Translations under genes and position numbers: made by a program
In this document: one piece after another, positions 1-6,407 of the stretch
How positions within the stretch are numbered: position 1 is the stretch's first letter
How the letters are laid out: every line of letters begins with the position of its first letter
Notes under the pieces: model-generated
The model's input: only the letters and a program-made list of their open reading frames with translations
Told to the model about the DNA's origin: nothing
Database searches by the model: none
Source: an uncultured Clostridia bacterium
GTDB lineage: Bacteria; Bacillota_A; Clostridia; Oscillospirales; Oscillospiraceae
Length of the DNA stretch: 9,558 nucleotides
NCBI GenBank assembly: GCA_947307375.1
Contig: CAMZIX010000047.1
Span: 1 to 9,558, forward strand
Reading direction: 5' to 3'

Positions 1-551
1 TGCGCATGGTGGAGGACGGCAAAGAGGTCAAGATGTCCAAGCGCACCGGCAACGCGATCACGATCCGCGAGCTCTGCGAGGACATCGGCGTGGACGCCGC
101 GCGCTGGTTCTTCGCCTCGAAGGATGTGTCCACGCACATGGACCTCGACCTGAAGCTGGCCCGCTCCAAGGACAACAACAATCCGGTTTACTACGCGCAG
201 TACGCCCACTCGCGCATGTGCTCGATCCTCTCCAATCCCAAGACCCCGGCCTTCCACACGCAGGACAGCTACGAGCGTCTGACCGACGAGAAGGAGCTGC
301 AGCTGCTGAAGATGATCGGCGAATTTCCCTCCGAGGTCGCCAACGACGCCCTGCTGCGCAAGCCGAACAAGCTGGCCGACTACGTTCTCTCCCTCGTCAA
401 GGTCTTCCACAGCTATTACAACAGCTGCAAGGTCATCAATCCCGACGATCCGGAGCTGACGAACGAGCGCCTCGGCCTCGTGAAGGCGACGATGATCACG
501 CTGAAAAACGCGCTGCACCTGCTCGGCGTCTCTGCTCCGGAATCCATGTGA
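1..551 (+). CDS. argS: Arginyl-tRNA synthetase, C-terminal part (5' end outside window)
   Basis: Cytoplasmic class I synthetase that charges tRNA-Arg with arginine at the expense of ATP. The window opens inside the gene: the reading frame runs from base 3 with no start codon. The first residues carry the class I signature KMSKR (bases 30-44, followed by TGNAITIREL), which belongs to the ATP-binding loop of the catalytic domain. After it comes the DALR-type anticodon-binding domain, recognisable by the segment PVYYAQYAHSRMCSIL (about bases 183-230) and an alpha-helical tail ending in LGVSAPESM. The KMSKR-TGN-plus-YYAQYAHSR combination is typical of ArgRS rather than CysRS or other class I enzymes. 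The stop is TGA at 549-551. No convincing terminator follows directly; the nearest good one is at 1859-1890, beyond the glycosyltransferase gene. Only roughly the last third of the protein is present, so nothing can be said about its promoter. Confidence 0.95.
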   Translation, partial: RMVEDGKEVKMSKRTGNAITIRELCEDIGVDAARWFFASKDVSTHMDLDLKLARSKDNNNPVYYAQYAHSRMCSILSNPKTPAFHTQDSYERLTDEKELQLLKMIGEFPSEVANDALLRKPNKLADYVLSLVKVFHSYYNSCKVINPDDPELTNERLGLVKATMITLKNALHLLGVSAPESM

Positions 552-607
552 CCATGAATCAATATAGCTCCCGCCCGGGAACCACTTCATTAAATGTAGT
601 ATAGCAA

Positions 608-616
608 ATCCAGATG
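608..616. repeat. Left copy of 9-bp direct repeat flanking the AT-rich block
   Basis: The sequence ATCCAGATG occurs here, 57 bases after the argS stop, and again perfectly at 1848-1856, just before the terminator hairpin. The two copies bracket the AT-rich glycosyltransferase segment. That fits a target-site duplication or recombination footprint, but nine bases can match by chance and there is no transposase between them. Confidence 0.35.
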
Positions 617-671
617 ACCAGTGAATCATTCATTCGGTTGGAAAATCATAAGAAGGAAGCGGAAAGATACA

Positions 672-1745
672 ATGCATTTTTCAATAATAATACCTGTTTA
701 TAACAGACCCGTTCCCGTAGAATTTGCCATTCGAAGTGTACTAGATCAGAGTTATCAAGACTGGGAATGTATCGTGGTCGATGATGCGTCAACAGATGAC
801 ACCGCGCGAATCTGCTCCGCATTAGCGAAAGAGGATTCAAGAATTAGATTCTTCTCACTGGAAAAAAACTGCGGTGTTTCAGCAGCAAGGAATTATGGAT
901 TAGATATGGTCACCAGGGATGGGTATATTCTCTTCCTTGACTCTGATAATTGTTTGGCGTCACATGCTCTTGCTACCCTTTCTCTTGTAATAAAAGACCA
1001 TGACGCTGATATGATAGCATTCGCCTTTATTCAATCCGGGATGCCATTTGATCCTCCTTACCACCAATTATTGGATCGTACCTGGATTCGTAACAATTCG
1101 CTCCCGCAACACCTGAATATAATTCCTCATTCCAAAGGTTTTTTGTACCCGTATGTATGGAACAAGTGCTACAGGTCTTCACTTATCAAAGATACCGACA
1201 TACGTTTTGACGAACAGAGAAAACTATGGGAAGACAACGCATTCCTAATTCAATGTCTCGATAAGTGCTGTTCTTTGGTTATTATTCCGGACAACTTGTT
1301 CATCCCATGCGATTATCCTCATCTAGATCATTTATCTAGTCATGTAGATGCAGCTCTTTTCTTTACCTATATTTCTGGCTATGAGAAGAACGTGAAACAG
1401 TTTGGCTCGGAATATGATTACAATAACTATTATACACCCAGACATTTTTTTGATGTCGTCCATGCCCTGTTGATAAAATATTACAAGAAAAACGACGCGA
1501 CATCTTTCCACGAATTGCTACAAAAACTATTCGATAATGAAACCATGAATGACTGGGTACAGCGTATTACTCCGCGATCTCAAAATGAAGAGCTGCTTGT
1601 ATCATCTTTTCTCAACCGAGATAGTCTCTCGCTTATTCGTATTTATCAAGAGCTCTCAACTCAGCAGGAAGAAATACATGCGCCGCGTATCTCATGGAAG
1701 AGACGTATCATTCGATTTTCTAAAAAAATACTTGGCCGAAGATAA
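672..1745 (+). CDS. Family 2 glycosyltransferase (GT-A fold), likely horizontally acquired
   Basis: Predicted 357-residue inverting glycosyltransferase that would transfer a sugar from a nucleotide-sugar to a cell-surface glycan; donor and acceptor are unknown. The N-terminus is textbook GT2: FSIIIPVYNR (residues 3-12), the nucleotide-binding VVDDASTD (35-42), NCGVSAARNYG (66-76), the metal-binding DxD as LDSD (89-92), and an acidic WED (186-188) in the position of the catalytic base. The C-terminal 150 residues match no subfamily I can name and end in a strongly basic amphipathic tail (WKRRIIRFSKKILGRR), perhaps for peripheral membrane contact. I chose ATG 672 because a GGAAAG/AAGGAAG purine tract lies just upstream and the GT fold starts at residue 3; an in-frame GTG at 621 would add 17 basic residues with no SD sequence. 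Codon use is AT-rich and very unlike argS and the downstream operon. No other glycan genes are nearby, so it is an orphan here. Confidence 0.9.
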   Translation: MHFSIIIPVYNRPVPVEFAIRSVLDQSYQDWECIVVDDASTDDTARICSALAKEDSRIRFFSLEKNCGVSAARNYGLDMVTRDGYILFLDSDNCLASHALATLSLVIKDHDADMIAFAFIQSGMPFDPPYHQLLDRTWIRNNSLPQHLNIIPHSKGFLYPYVWNKCYRSSLIKDTDIRFDEQRKLWEDNAFLIQCLDKCCSLVIIPDNLFIPCDYPHLDHLSSHVDAALFFTYISGYEKNVKQFGSEYDYNNYYTPRHFFDVVHALLIKYYKKNDATSFHELLQKLFDNETMNDWVQRITPRSQNEELLVSSFLNRDSLSLIRIYQELSTQQEEIHAPRISWKRRIIRFSKKILGRR

Positions 1746-1858
1746 TAATTCATTCCAGTGATTAATCTGCAGCAAACCTCAAGAAAAAGGAAGAAGCCAA
1801 AGATCAACGAGAGTTATTAGATTTGCTTCTGTTTTTCTCCGGTTTACATCCAGATGTT
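1746..1858 (+). other. AT-rich intergenic stretch, possible decayed coding remnant
   Basis: This gap between the glycosyltransferase stop and the terminator has the same AT-rich composition as the gene before it. In one frame, from about 1770, it reads as a charged helical peptide (LKKKEEAKDQRELLDLLL) that continues without a stop into the terminator region. It has no ATG and no ribosome binding site, only a TTG at 1823. It could be the broken end of a neighbouring gene brought in with the glycosyltransferase, or simply noncoding DNA. I see no promoter or RNA gene in it. Confidence 0.3.
1848..1856. repeat. Right copy of 9-bp direct repeat flanking the AT-rich block
   Basis: Second perfect copy of ATCCAGATG (first at 608-616). 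It lies two bases upstream of the terminator stem at 1859, at the point where base composition changes from AT-rich to GC-rich. Confidence 0.35.
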
Positions 1859-1890
1859 AGAGCCTCCCCGCAGGGGGAGGCTCTTTTTTT
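1859..1890 (+). terminator. Strong rho-independent terminator
   Basis: A perfect 11-bp stem, AGAGCCTCCCC (1859-1869) paired with GGGGAGGCTCT (1874-1884), has a GCAG loop and is followed by an unbroken T run to 1890. Orientation is +, so it ends transcripts from argS and/or the glycosyltransferase. Read on the - strand it lies directly after the stop of the small membrane protein gene but has no U-run there, so it would be at best a weak terminator for that gene. Confidence 0.9.
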
Positions 1891-2053
1891 ACCTGGCAAA
1901 GCTGCCGGCGACGCTGTCCACGATCTGCGCCATGGTCTTCAGAGTCTTGCCCAGGCCGGTCTTTTTGCTCTTCTTCATGCTCATGGCCGCGGCCGCCGCG
2001 CCGCCGACCATCAGGCCCGCCGACATGCCGAGCAGGAACTGCTTGTTGTTCAT
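1889..2053 (-). CDS. Small single-pass membrane protein, YtxH-like
   Basis: A 54-residue protein of unknown function. Residues about 6-26 form one transmembrane helix rich in Gly, Ala and Met (FLLGMSAGLMVGGAAAAAMSM). A KKSKK basic cluster follows, then a short amphipathic cytoplasm-type tail (LGKTLKTMAQIVDSVAGSFAR). This resembles the small YtxH/glycine-rich membrane proteins common in Firmicutes, though the match is one of architecture and not of a diagnostic motif. The start ATG (2051-2053) is well supported by an AGGGAGGT ribosome binding site eight bases upstream; an upstream in-frame start would add 23 residues with no such site. The gene diverges from the ymdB-like operon across 121 bp, and its stop codon overlaps the T run of the opposing terminator. 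No clear -35/-10 pair was found for it. Confidence 0.75.
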   Translation of the reverse strand: MNNKQFLLGMSAGLMVGGAAAAAMSMKKSKKTGLGKTLKTMAQIVDSVAGSFAR

Positions 2054-2105
2054 TCTTGGTACCTCCCTGTCAATTTCTGCAAAACTATTATGTGCGGAAA
2101 GCGGC

Positions 2106-2135
2106 TTGAAGCGTACAGGCAATTTGTGGTATGAT
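2106..2135 (+). promoter_or_regulatory. Sigma-A type promoter for the ymdB-sbcD-sbcC-like operon
   Basis: TTGAAG (2106-2111) is separated by 18 bases from TATGAT (2130-2135). A TGG just before the -10 gives an extended -10 element. It lies about 40 bases upstream of the ATG at 2175, leaving a short leader with the ribosome binding site. This is the only good promoter pair in the divergent region. Confidence 0.7.
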
Positions 2136-2174
2136 ATAGTGTAACGGAATCAAACGGAAAGAGAGGTCTTTGCC

Positions 2175-2948
2175 ATGACGATGAAAATACTGGCCGTCGG
2201 AGACGTCTGCGGCGAGCCGGGTCTGGCCTTTCTGGACAAGCGGCTGAAAGCATATCGAAAAGAAAACGGCATCGACTTTGTGGTCGTCAACGGAGAGAAC
2301 GCGAACGTCGTCGGCATCACGCCGAAGCAGGCGGACGCGATCCTGCGCGCTGGAGCCGACGTGATCACGCTCGGCAACCACACCTGGACGCGCACGGAGC
2401 TGCGGCCCTATCTGGACGAACGGCGGCGCATCCTGCGTCCGGCCAACTTCGCGCCCCAGTGCCCCGGCAAGGGCATCAACGTCTACTCGACCGACAAGGG
2501 CGACGTGTGCGTGCTGAACCTGATGGGCCGCTTCACGCTGGACGTCAACACCGACAATCCCTTCGTCATCGCCGACGGCTACATGGAGGAGATCCGGGAA
2601 AAGATCATTCTCGTCGATTTTCACGCCGAGGGCACCAGCGAAAAGCGGGCGATGGGCTGGCTGCTGGACGGCCGCGCCAGCGCCGTCTGGGGCACGCACA
2701 CCCATGTGCAGACCTCCGACGCCTGCGTGCTGCCGCAGGGCACCGGCTACATCACCGACCTCGGCATGACGGGCGCGGTCAACTCCGTGCTCGGCATCGA
2801 CCCGGAGCAGAGCATTGGCAAATTCCTGGGCGATCCGCCGCAGCGCTACAACGCCGCCTCCGGCCCCGCCAAGCTGGAGGGCTGCCTGTTTGAGATCGAC
2901 ACGGAGACCGGCCGCTGCCTCCGCGCGGAGGGGGTGCGGCTGACATGA
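2175..2948 (+). CDS. ymdB: YmdB-family metallophosphoesterase (cyclic nucleotide phosphodiesterase)
   Basis: A 257-residue cytoplasmic enzyme of the YmdB family (TIGR00282 type), close to the usual length of about 260. In Bacillus subtilis, YmdB hydrolyses 2',3'-cyclic nucleotides and affects the choice between motility and biofilm. All dinuclear metal-site motifs are visible: GDVCGEPG (residues 9-16, ligand D10), NGENAN (39-44, E41 and N42), GNHTW (67-71, N68 and H69), DFHAE (148-152, H150) and GTHTHVQT (173-180, H175 and H177). The product signature DLGMTG follows at 195-200. ATG 2175 is preceded by GAGAGG with an 8-base gap; a second ATG two codons later cannot be excluded. The stop overlaps the next start as ATGA, implying translational coupling with the SbcD-like gene. 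Family assignment is firm; the substrate and physiological role in this organism are inferred from B. subtilis. Confidence 0.93.
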   Translation: MTMKILAVGDVCGEPGLAFLDKRLKAYRKENGIDFVVVNGENANVVGITPKQADAILRAGADVITLGNHTWTRTELRPYLDERRRILRPANFAPQCPGKGINVYSTDKGDVCVLNLMGRFTLDVNTDNPFVIADGYMEEIREKIILVDFHAEGTSEKRAMGWLLDGRASAVWGTHTHVQTSDACVLPQGTGYITDLGMTGAVNSVLGIDPEQSIGKFLGDPPQRYNAASGPAKLEGCLFEIDTETGRCLRAEGVRLT

Positions 2949-4054
2949 GCGCGCTCCGCTTTCTCCACGCGGCCGATCTGCATCTGGATTCGCCCTTCGA
3001 GGGCCTGCGCGCCGGCAAGGCCGCCGTGCGCCGCGCCGAGCAGCGCCTGCTGCTGCAGCGTCTGGCGGCGCTGGTGAAGAAAGAAGATCTGCAGCTGGTG
3101 CTGCTGCCGGGCGACCTGCTCGACAGCGAGCTGAGCTACGCCGAGACCGGCGAGGCGCTCTGCGCCTGCCTGCGGCAGATGGCCGTGCCGGTGTTCATCG
3201 CGCCCGGCAACCACGACTGGTACTCGGCTCACTCGCCCTATGCCCGCCTGCCGCTGCCGGAGAACGTCCGCGTGTTTACAAAAAATGAGATCGAAGCCGT
3301 CACGCTGCCGGAGCTCGGCGTAAAGGTCTACGGCGCCGCCTACCGGGGAAAAGAAAGTCCTCCCCTGCTGCAGGGCTTCCGCGCCTCCGGCGAGGGGCTG
3401 TGGAAGCTCCTCTGCCTGCACGGCGAGGTGACGAAGCAGGAGTCCCCCTATGCGCCGATCCGCGAGGAGGAGCTCGCCGCGAGCGGCCTGCATTACGCGG
3501 CGCTGGGGCACGTCCACCAGGCCGGCGGCCTGAAAAAAGCCGGCGGCACCTGGTACTCCTGGCCCGGCTGCCCCGAGGGGCGCGGCTTCGACGAGTGCGG
3601 GGAGAAGACCGTCAGCATCGTCGAGCTGGACGGGACGGACTGCCGCCTGCGCCCGGTCTCCGTGGCGCTGCGGCGCTATGAGAAGCTGACGGTGAACGTG
3701 ACCGGCAGCGATCCGCTGCTGGCCGTGCACAGCCTGCTGCCCGACGACACGGCGCGCGATATCTATCGCATCGTGCTGACCGGCGAGGTGGACAGCCCGC
3801 CCGACCTGCAGCGCCTGCATCTGAACCTCGGCGAGCTCTTCTATGCGCTGCAGCTGCGCGACGAAACGCGCCTGCGGCAGAGCGTGTGGGATCGAGCCGG
3901 CGAGGACAGCCTGCGCGGCCTGTTTCTGAAAAAGCTGCGCGAGGAGGCCGAGGGCGCTTCGCCCGAGCGCCGCGCGCTCATCGAGCAGGCCGCCCGCTGG
4001 GGCCTCGCCGCCCTCGACCACAGGGAGGAGGTGCTGGTGCATGATCATCCGTAA
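2945..4054 (+). CDS. SbcD/Mre11-like (YhaO-type) DNA exonuclease, metallophosphoesterase
   Basis: A 369-residue calcineurin-like phosphoesterase, the expected nuclease partner of the ATPase encoded next. Mre11/SbcD motifs appear in order: HAADLHLDSPF (residues 8-18, D11 and H13), LPGDLLD (54-60, D57), APGNHDWY (86-93, N89, H90, D91), CLHGE (157-161, H159) and ALGHVHQ (186-192, H189 and H191). The DSPF after the first motif and the paired YhaN-like gene favour the YhaO branch over canonical SbcD. Residues beyond about 230 form the capping/ATPase-contact region and have no recognisable motif. The start overlaps the ymdB stop by 4 bp, and the end overlaps the next gene by 14 bp, so the three are probably translated as one unit. 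The likely role is processing of DNA ends or hairpins at double-strand breaks; this follows from the family and is not shown here. Confidence 0.9.
   Translation: MSALRFLHAADLHLDSPFEGLRAGKAAVRRAEQRLLLQRLAALVKKEDLQLVLLPGDLLDSELSYAETGEALCACLRQMAVPVFIAPGNHDWYSAHSPYARLPLPENVRVFTKNEIEAVTLPELGVKVYGAAYRGKESPPLLQGFRASGEGLWKLLCLHGEVTKQESPYAPIREEELAASGLHYAALGHVHQAGGLKKAGGTWYSWPGCPEGRGFDECGEKTVSIVELDGTDCRLRPVSVALRRYEKLTVNVTGSDPLLAVHSLLPDDTARDIYRIVLTGEVDSPPDLQRLHLNLGELFYALQLRDETRLRQSVWDRAGEDSLRGLFLKKLREEAEGASPERRALIEQAARWGLAALDHREEVLVHDHP
4023..4032 (+). promoter_or_regulatory. Ribosome binding site inside the SbcD-like gene
   Basis: GGGAGGAGGT lies within the last codons of the SbcD-like gene, eight bases before ATG 4041. 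It fixes the start of the ATPase gene in the overlapping frame and ensures coupled translation of the two subunits. Confidence 0.8.
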
Positions 4055-5951
4055 GCTGCGCGCCTCCTTCGGCAAGCTGGAAAACGAGACCCTGAAGCTG
4101 CACGACGGGCTGAACGTGATCTACGCGCCCAACGAGAGCGGCAAATCCACCTGGTGCGCCTTCATCCGCGCCATGCTCTACGGCGTGGATTCCTCCGAAC
4201 GCGTGCGCAGCGGCTATCTGCCGGACAAGCTGCGCTACGCCCCCTGGTCCGGCGCGCCGATGGAAGGCAGCATGGAGCTGACTGCCGAGCGCAGCGACAT
4301 CACCCTGACCCGCCGCACCCGCGCCAAGGGCGCGCCGATGCGCGATTTCTCCGCCGTCTACACCGGCACCGCCATCCCCGTCGAGGGCATGGACGGGCAG
4401 AACGCCGGCGAGCTGCTGACCGGCGTCAGCCGGGACGTGTTCTGCCGCAGCGCCTTCATCGAACAGGGCACGGTCGCTGTCTCCGGCAGCCCGGAGCTGG
4501 AAAAGCGCATCAACGCGATCGTCTCCACCGGCGAGGAGCAGACCTCCTACACCGAGGCCGACGAGCAGCTGCGCGACTGGCAGCGCAAGCGGCGCTTCCA
4601 CCGCAAGGGCGCGCTGCCGGAGCTGGAGGGCCAGATGGACGAGACCCGGATGCGTCTCGAGGAGCTGCACAAGGCCTCAACGGATCTGGATCAGCTGGAG
4701 GAGCAGCTCGCCGCCCGGCAGAAGGACTGCGCGCGGCTGGAGACCGCCATGACCGAGAGCCGCAAGCAGCAGCGCCGCCGGGCGCTGGACAACCTCAACC
4801 AGGGGCGACTGCTGCTCAAGCAGAGCAGCGAGGCGCACGACGAGGCCCTCGCCTCTCTCTCCCGCAGCCGCGAGGAGCTCTCGCGCGGCCTGTTCGGCGG
4901 CCAGAACCCGAAGGAGCTGGAGGGACAGATCCAGGCGGACCTGAAAACGCTCAAGCGGCTGAAATCGGAGGGCGCGGCGGAAAAGCCGGTCTGGCCGGCG
5001 CTTCTGCTGGTCCTGCTGTCGCTGGTCTGCGTCGGGCTGTATACGCTCTGGCAGAACCTGTGGTGGCTGCTGATCCCCAGCGTCGCGTCCCTGGTCGCCG
5101 CCGTGGTGATGATCATCCGGCTGAGCACCGCGCGGCGCGCCGCCGAGGCCTCCCGCAGCGCAAGGCTGCAGCTGTTGAAAAAATACCGCGCCAAAAACGA
5201 AAAAGAGATCCTGCAGCGCTGGGGCGACTATCAGGCGCAGCTATACGAGGTCACGCAGGCCGAGCAGCGCGAGCTGGAGAGCCGCGAGCTCTACGAGCAG
5301 GCGCGGCAGGACCTGCACGAGCTGGAGGACGAGGCCATCGCCGCGCTGGACTTCAGCGGCGGGGACAGCGAGGCCGCCCGGCTCGGGCGCGAGCTGGCCG
5401 CCGCGCGCGACGAGGTGGAGCGCGTCTCCTCGCGCATCGCCTCGCTCAACGGCCGCCTCTCCGTGCTGGGCGATCCGCTGGTGCTGGCCAGCGATCTCGA
5501 GCAGATGGAGGCCGGCTACACCGACATTCAGACCGAATACGACGCGCTGACGCTCGCCATCGAGACGCTCCGCGCGGCCGATCTGGAGCTGCAGAGCCGT
5601 TTCTCGCCGGAGCTGGGGCGCGTCGCCTCGGAATACATGGCGAAGGTCACCGGCGGGCGCTATGCCGACGTGCTGATCGACCGCGACTTCTCCGCGCGCG
5701 CCCGTACCCAGGACGACAGCGTGGCCCGCGAGTCGGAGTACCTGAGCGCCGGAACGCTCGACCTGATGTATCTGGCCGTGCGCCTGGCCGTCTGCGAGCT
5801 GGCGATGCCCGCGGGCGAGCCCTGTCCGCTGATCATTGACGACGCGCTGGTCAATCTCGACGAGACGCGTCTCGACCAGGCGATGCAGCTGCTGCGCGAA
5901 ATCGCAAAAAAGCGGCAGGTGATCCTCTTCACCTGCCGGAAAACGGAGTAA
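4041..5951 (+). CDS. SbcC/Rad50-like (YhaN-type) ATPase with membrane hairpin
   Basis: A 636-residue SMC-like ATPase, the presumed partner of the upstream nuclease. The N-terminal half-domain has Walker A APNESGKST (residues 29-37, K35) and a Q-loop in FIEQG (Q142). Charged coiled-coil helices run from about 190 to 312 and 361 to 520. The C-terminal half-domain has the ABC signature YLSAGTLDL (567-575), Walker B PLIIDD (596-601) and D-loop LVNLDE. Between the coiled coils, where Rad50/SbcC has its CxxC zinc hook, there is no CxxC; instead there are two hydrophobic helices (about 318-337 and 341-360), which would anchor the arm tip in the membrane, as seen in YhaN-type proteins. It is short: SbcC and YhaN are usually over 950 residues. 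The end, VILFTCRKTE, has Arg where the switch (H-loop) His often sits. ATG 4041 has a strong SD sequence. A terminator follows five bases after the stop. Confidence 0.88.
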   Translation: MIIRKLRASFGKLENETLKLHDGLNVIYAPNESGKSTWCAFIRAMLYGVDSSERVRSGYLPDKLRYAPWSGAPMEGSMELTAERSDITLTRRTRAKGAPMRDFSAVYTGTAIPVEGMDGQNAGELLTGVSRDVFCRSAFIEQGTVAVSGSPELEKRINAIVSTGEEQTSYTEADEQLRDWQRKRRFHRKGALPELEGQMDETRMRLEELHKASTDLDQLEEQLAARQKDCARLETAMTESRKQQRRRALDNLNQGRLLLKQSSEAHDEALASLSRSREELSRGLFGGQNPKELEGQIQADLKTLKRLKSEGAAEKPVWPALLLVLLSLVCVGLYTLWQNLWWLLIPSVASLVAAVVMIIRLSTARRAAEASRSARLQLLKKYRAKNEKEILQRWGDYQAQLYEVTQAEQRELESRELYEQARQDLHELEDEAIAALDFSGGDSEAARLGRELAAARDEVERVSSRIASLNGRLSVLGDPLVLASDLEQMEAGYTDIQTEYDALTLAIETLRAADLELQSRFSPELGRVASEYMAKVTGGRYADVLIDRDFSARARTQDDSVARESEYLSAGTLDLMYLAVRLAVCELAMPAGEPCPLIIDDALVNLDETRLDQAMQLLREIAKKRQVILFTCRKTE

Positions 5952-5955
5952 AACG

Positions 5956-5997
5956 ATCCCCCGGGAGCCACACTCCCGGGGGATATTTTATTTTTTT
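5956..5997 (+). terminator. Strong rho-independent terminator between convergent genes
   Basis: A perfect 12-bp stem, ATCCCCCGGGAG (5956-5967) paired with 5973-5984, has a CCACA loop and a T-rich tail to 5997. It ends the ymdB-sbcD-sbcC-like operon. The T-rich tail coincides with the last lysine codons and stop of the convergent Nudix gene. On the - strand only a weak TTTTA follows the stem, so it may also serve the opposing operon but less efficiently. Confidence 0.9.
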
Positions 5998-6407
5998 CTA
6001 TTCATCAAATGCTCGTTTGCCTCGCGGAGGACGCGCCGAGAGCCCTCGCGTTGGAGGAGCTGCAGCGCCTCGTCATAGGAATACAGCTCGGCGCTCCGGA
6101 ACTCCGTTTCCTGCGGCACGAGCGGCTGATCGGCGTACTCGGCCAGGAAAAAGTCCACGCGCTTGCGTGTGTCCGGCTTTTTCGGGAGCGGGTATTCGTC
6201 CTGCGTATGAAAACCCGGCAGCAGCGCGACCTTCAGCCCGACTTCCTCCCGGATCTCGCGCAGGGCCGTCTCCTCCGGGGTCTCGCCGGGCTCCATGTGT
6301 CCCTTGGGAAAGCCGTAGAAGCCCTCGACCGCGTGCCCGAGCACGTAGCGGATCTCCCCGTTCACGCGAGTGAAGACCACCGCGCCGCAGGAGCGTTCCA
6401 GCGTCAT
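5988..6407 (-). CDS. Nudix hydrolase, Ap4A-hydrolase-like
   Basis: A 139-residue cytoplasmic Nudix enzyme that would hydrolyse a nucleoside diphosphate linked to another moiety. The Nudix box is perfect (GX5EX7REUXEEXGU): G36, E42, R50, E51, E54, E55, G57 and L58, within GHMEPGE and REIREEVGL. The CGAVVFTR start and the FYGFPKGH lead-in to the box resemble asymmetrical diadenosine tetraphosphate hydrolases, which is the best substrate guess but not proven. The start ATG shares ATGA with the methyltransferase stop, and AAGGAGG lies seven bases upstream, so translation is coupled. It is the last gene of a three-gene - strand operon. The protein ends in NRKK, whose codons form the T run of the opposing terminator. 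Confidence 0.92.
   Translation of the reverse strand: MTLERSCGAVVFTRVNGEIRYVLGHAVEGFYGFPKGHMEPGETPEETALREIREEVGLKVALLPGFHTQDEYPLPKKPDTRKRVDFFLAEYADQPLVPQETEFRSAELYSYDEALQLLQREGSRRVLREANEHLMNRKK

Noticed and set aside
569..580. Small GC-rich palindrome after argS as a terminator
   Set aside because: The stem is only 4-5 bp and no T run follows.
621..671. Upstream GTG start for the glycosyltransferase
   Set aside because: There is no ribosome binding site before it, and the added 17 residues lie outside the GT2 fold, which begins directly after the ATG at 672.
614..703. 29-codon ORF starting at ATG 614 and overlapping the glycosyltransferase start
   Set aside because: No ribosome binding site, no recognisable motif, and it overlaps a well-supported gene in another frame.
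2054..2174. Promoter on the - strand for the small membrane protein
   Set aside because: A CATAAT hexamer is present, but no acceptable -35 lies at 16-18 bases from it, so I do not list it.
2846..4075. Long - strand open frame (409 codons) opposite the SbcD-like gene
   Set aside because: It is an antisense shadow of GC-rich coding DNA: its product is dominated by Ala, Gln, Leu and Arg and has no motif, whereas the + strand frame has all the Mre11 motifs.
4154..5839. Long + strand open frame (561 codons) in an alternative frame of the ATPase gene
   Set aside because: The product is low-complexity Arg/Ala/Gly, typical of an out-of-frame reading of GC-rich DNA; the overlapping frame carries Walker A, signature and Walker B motifs.
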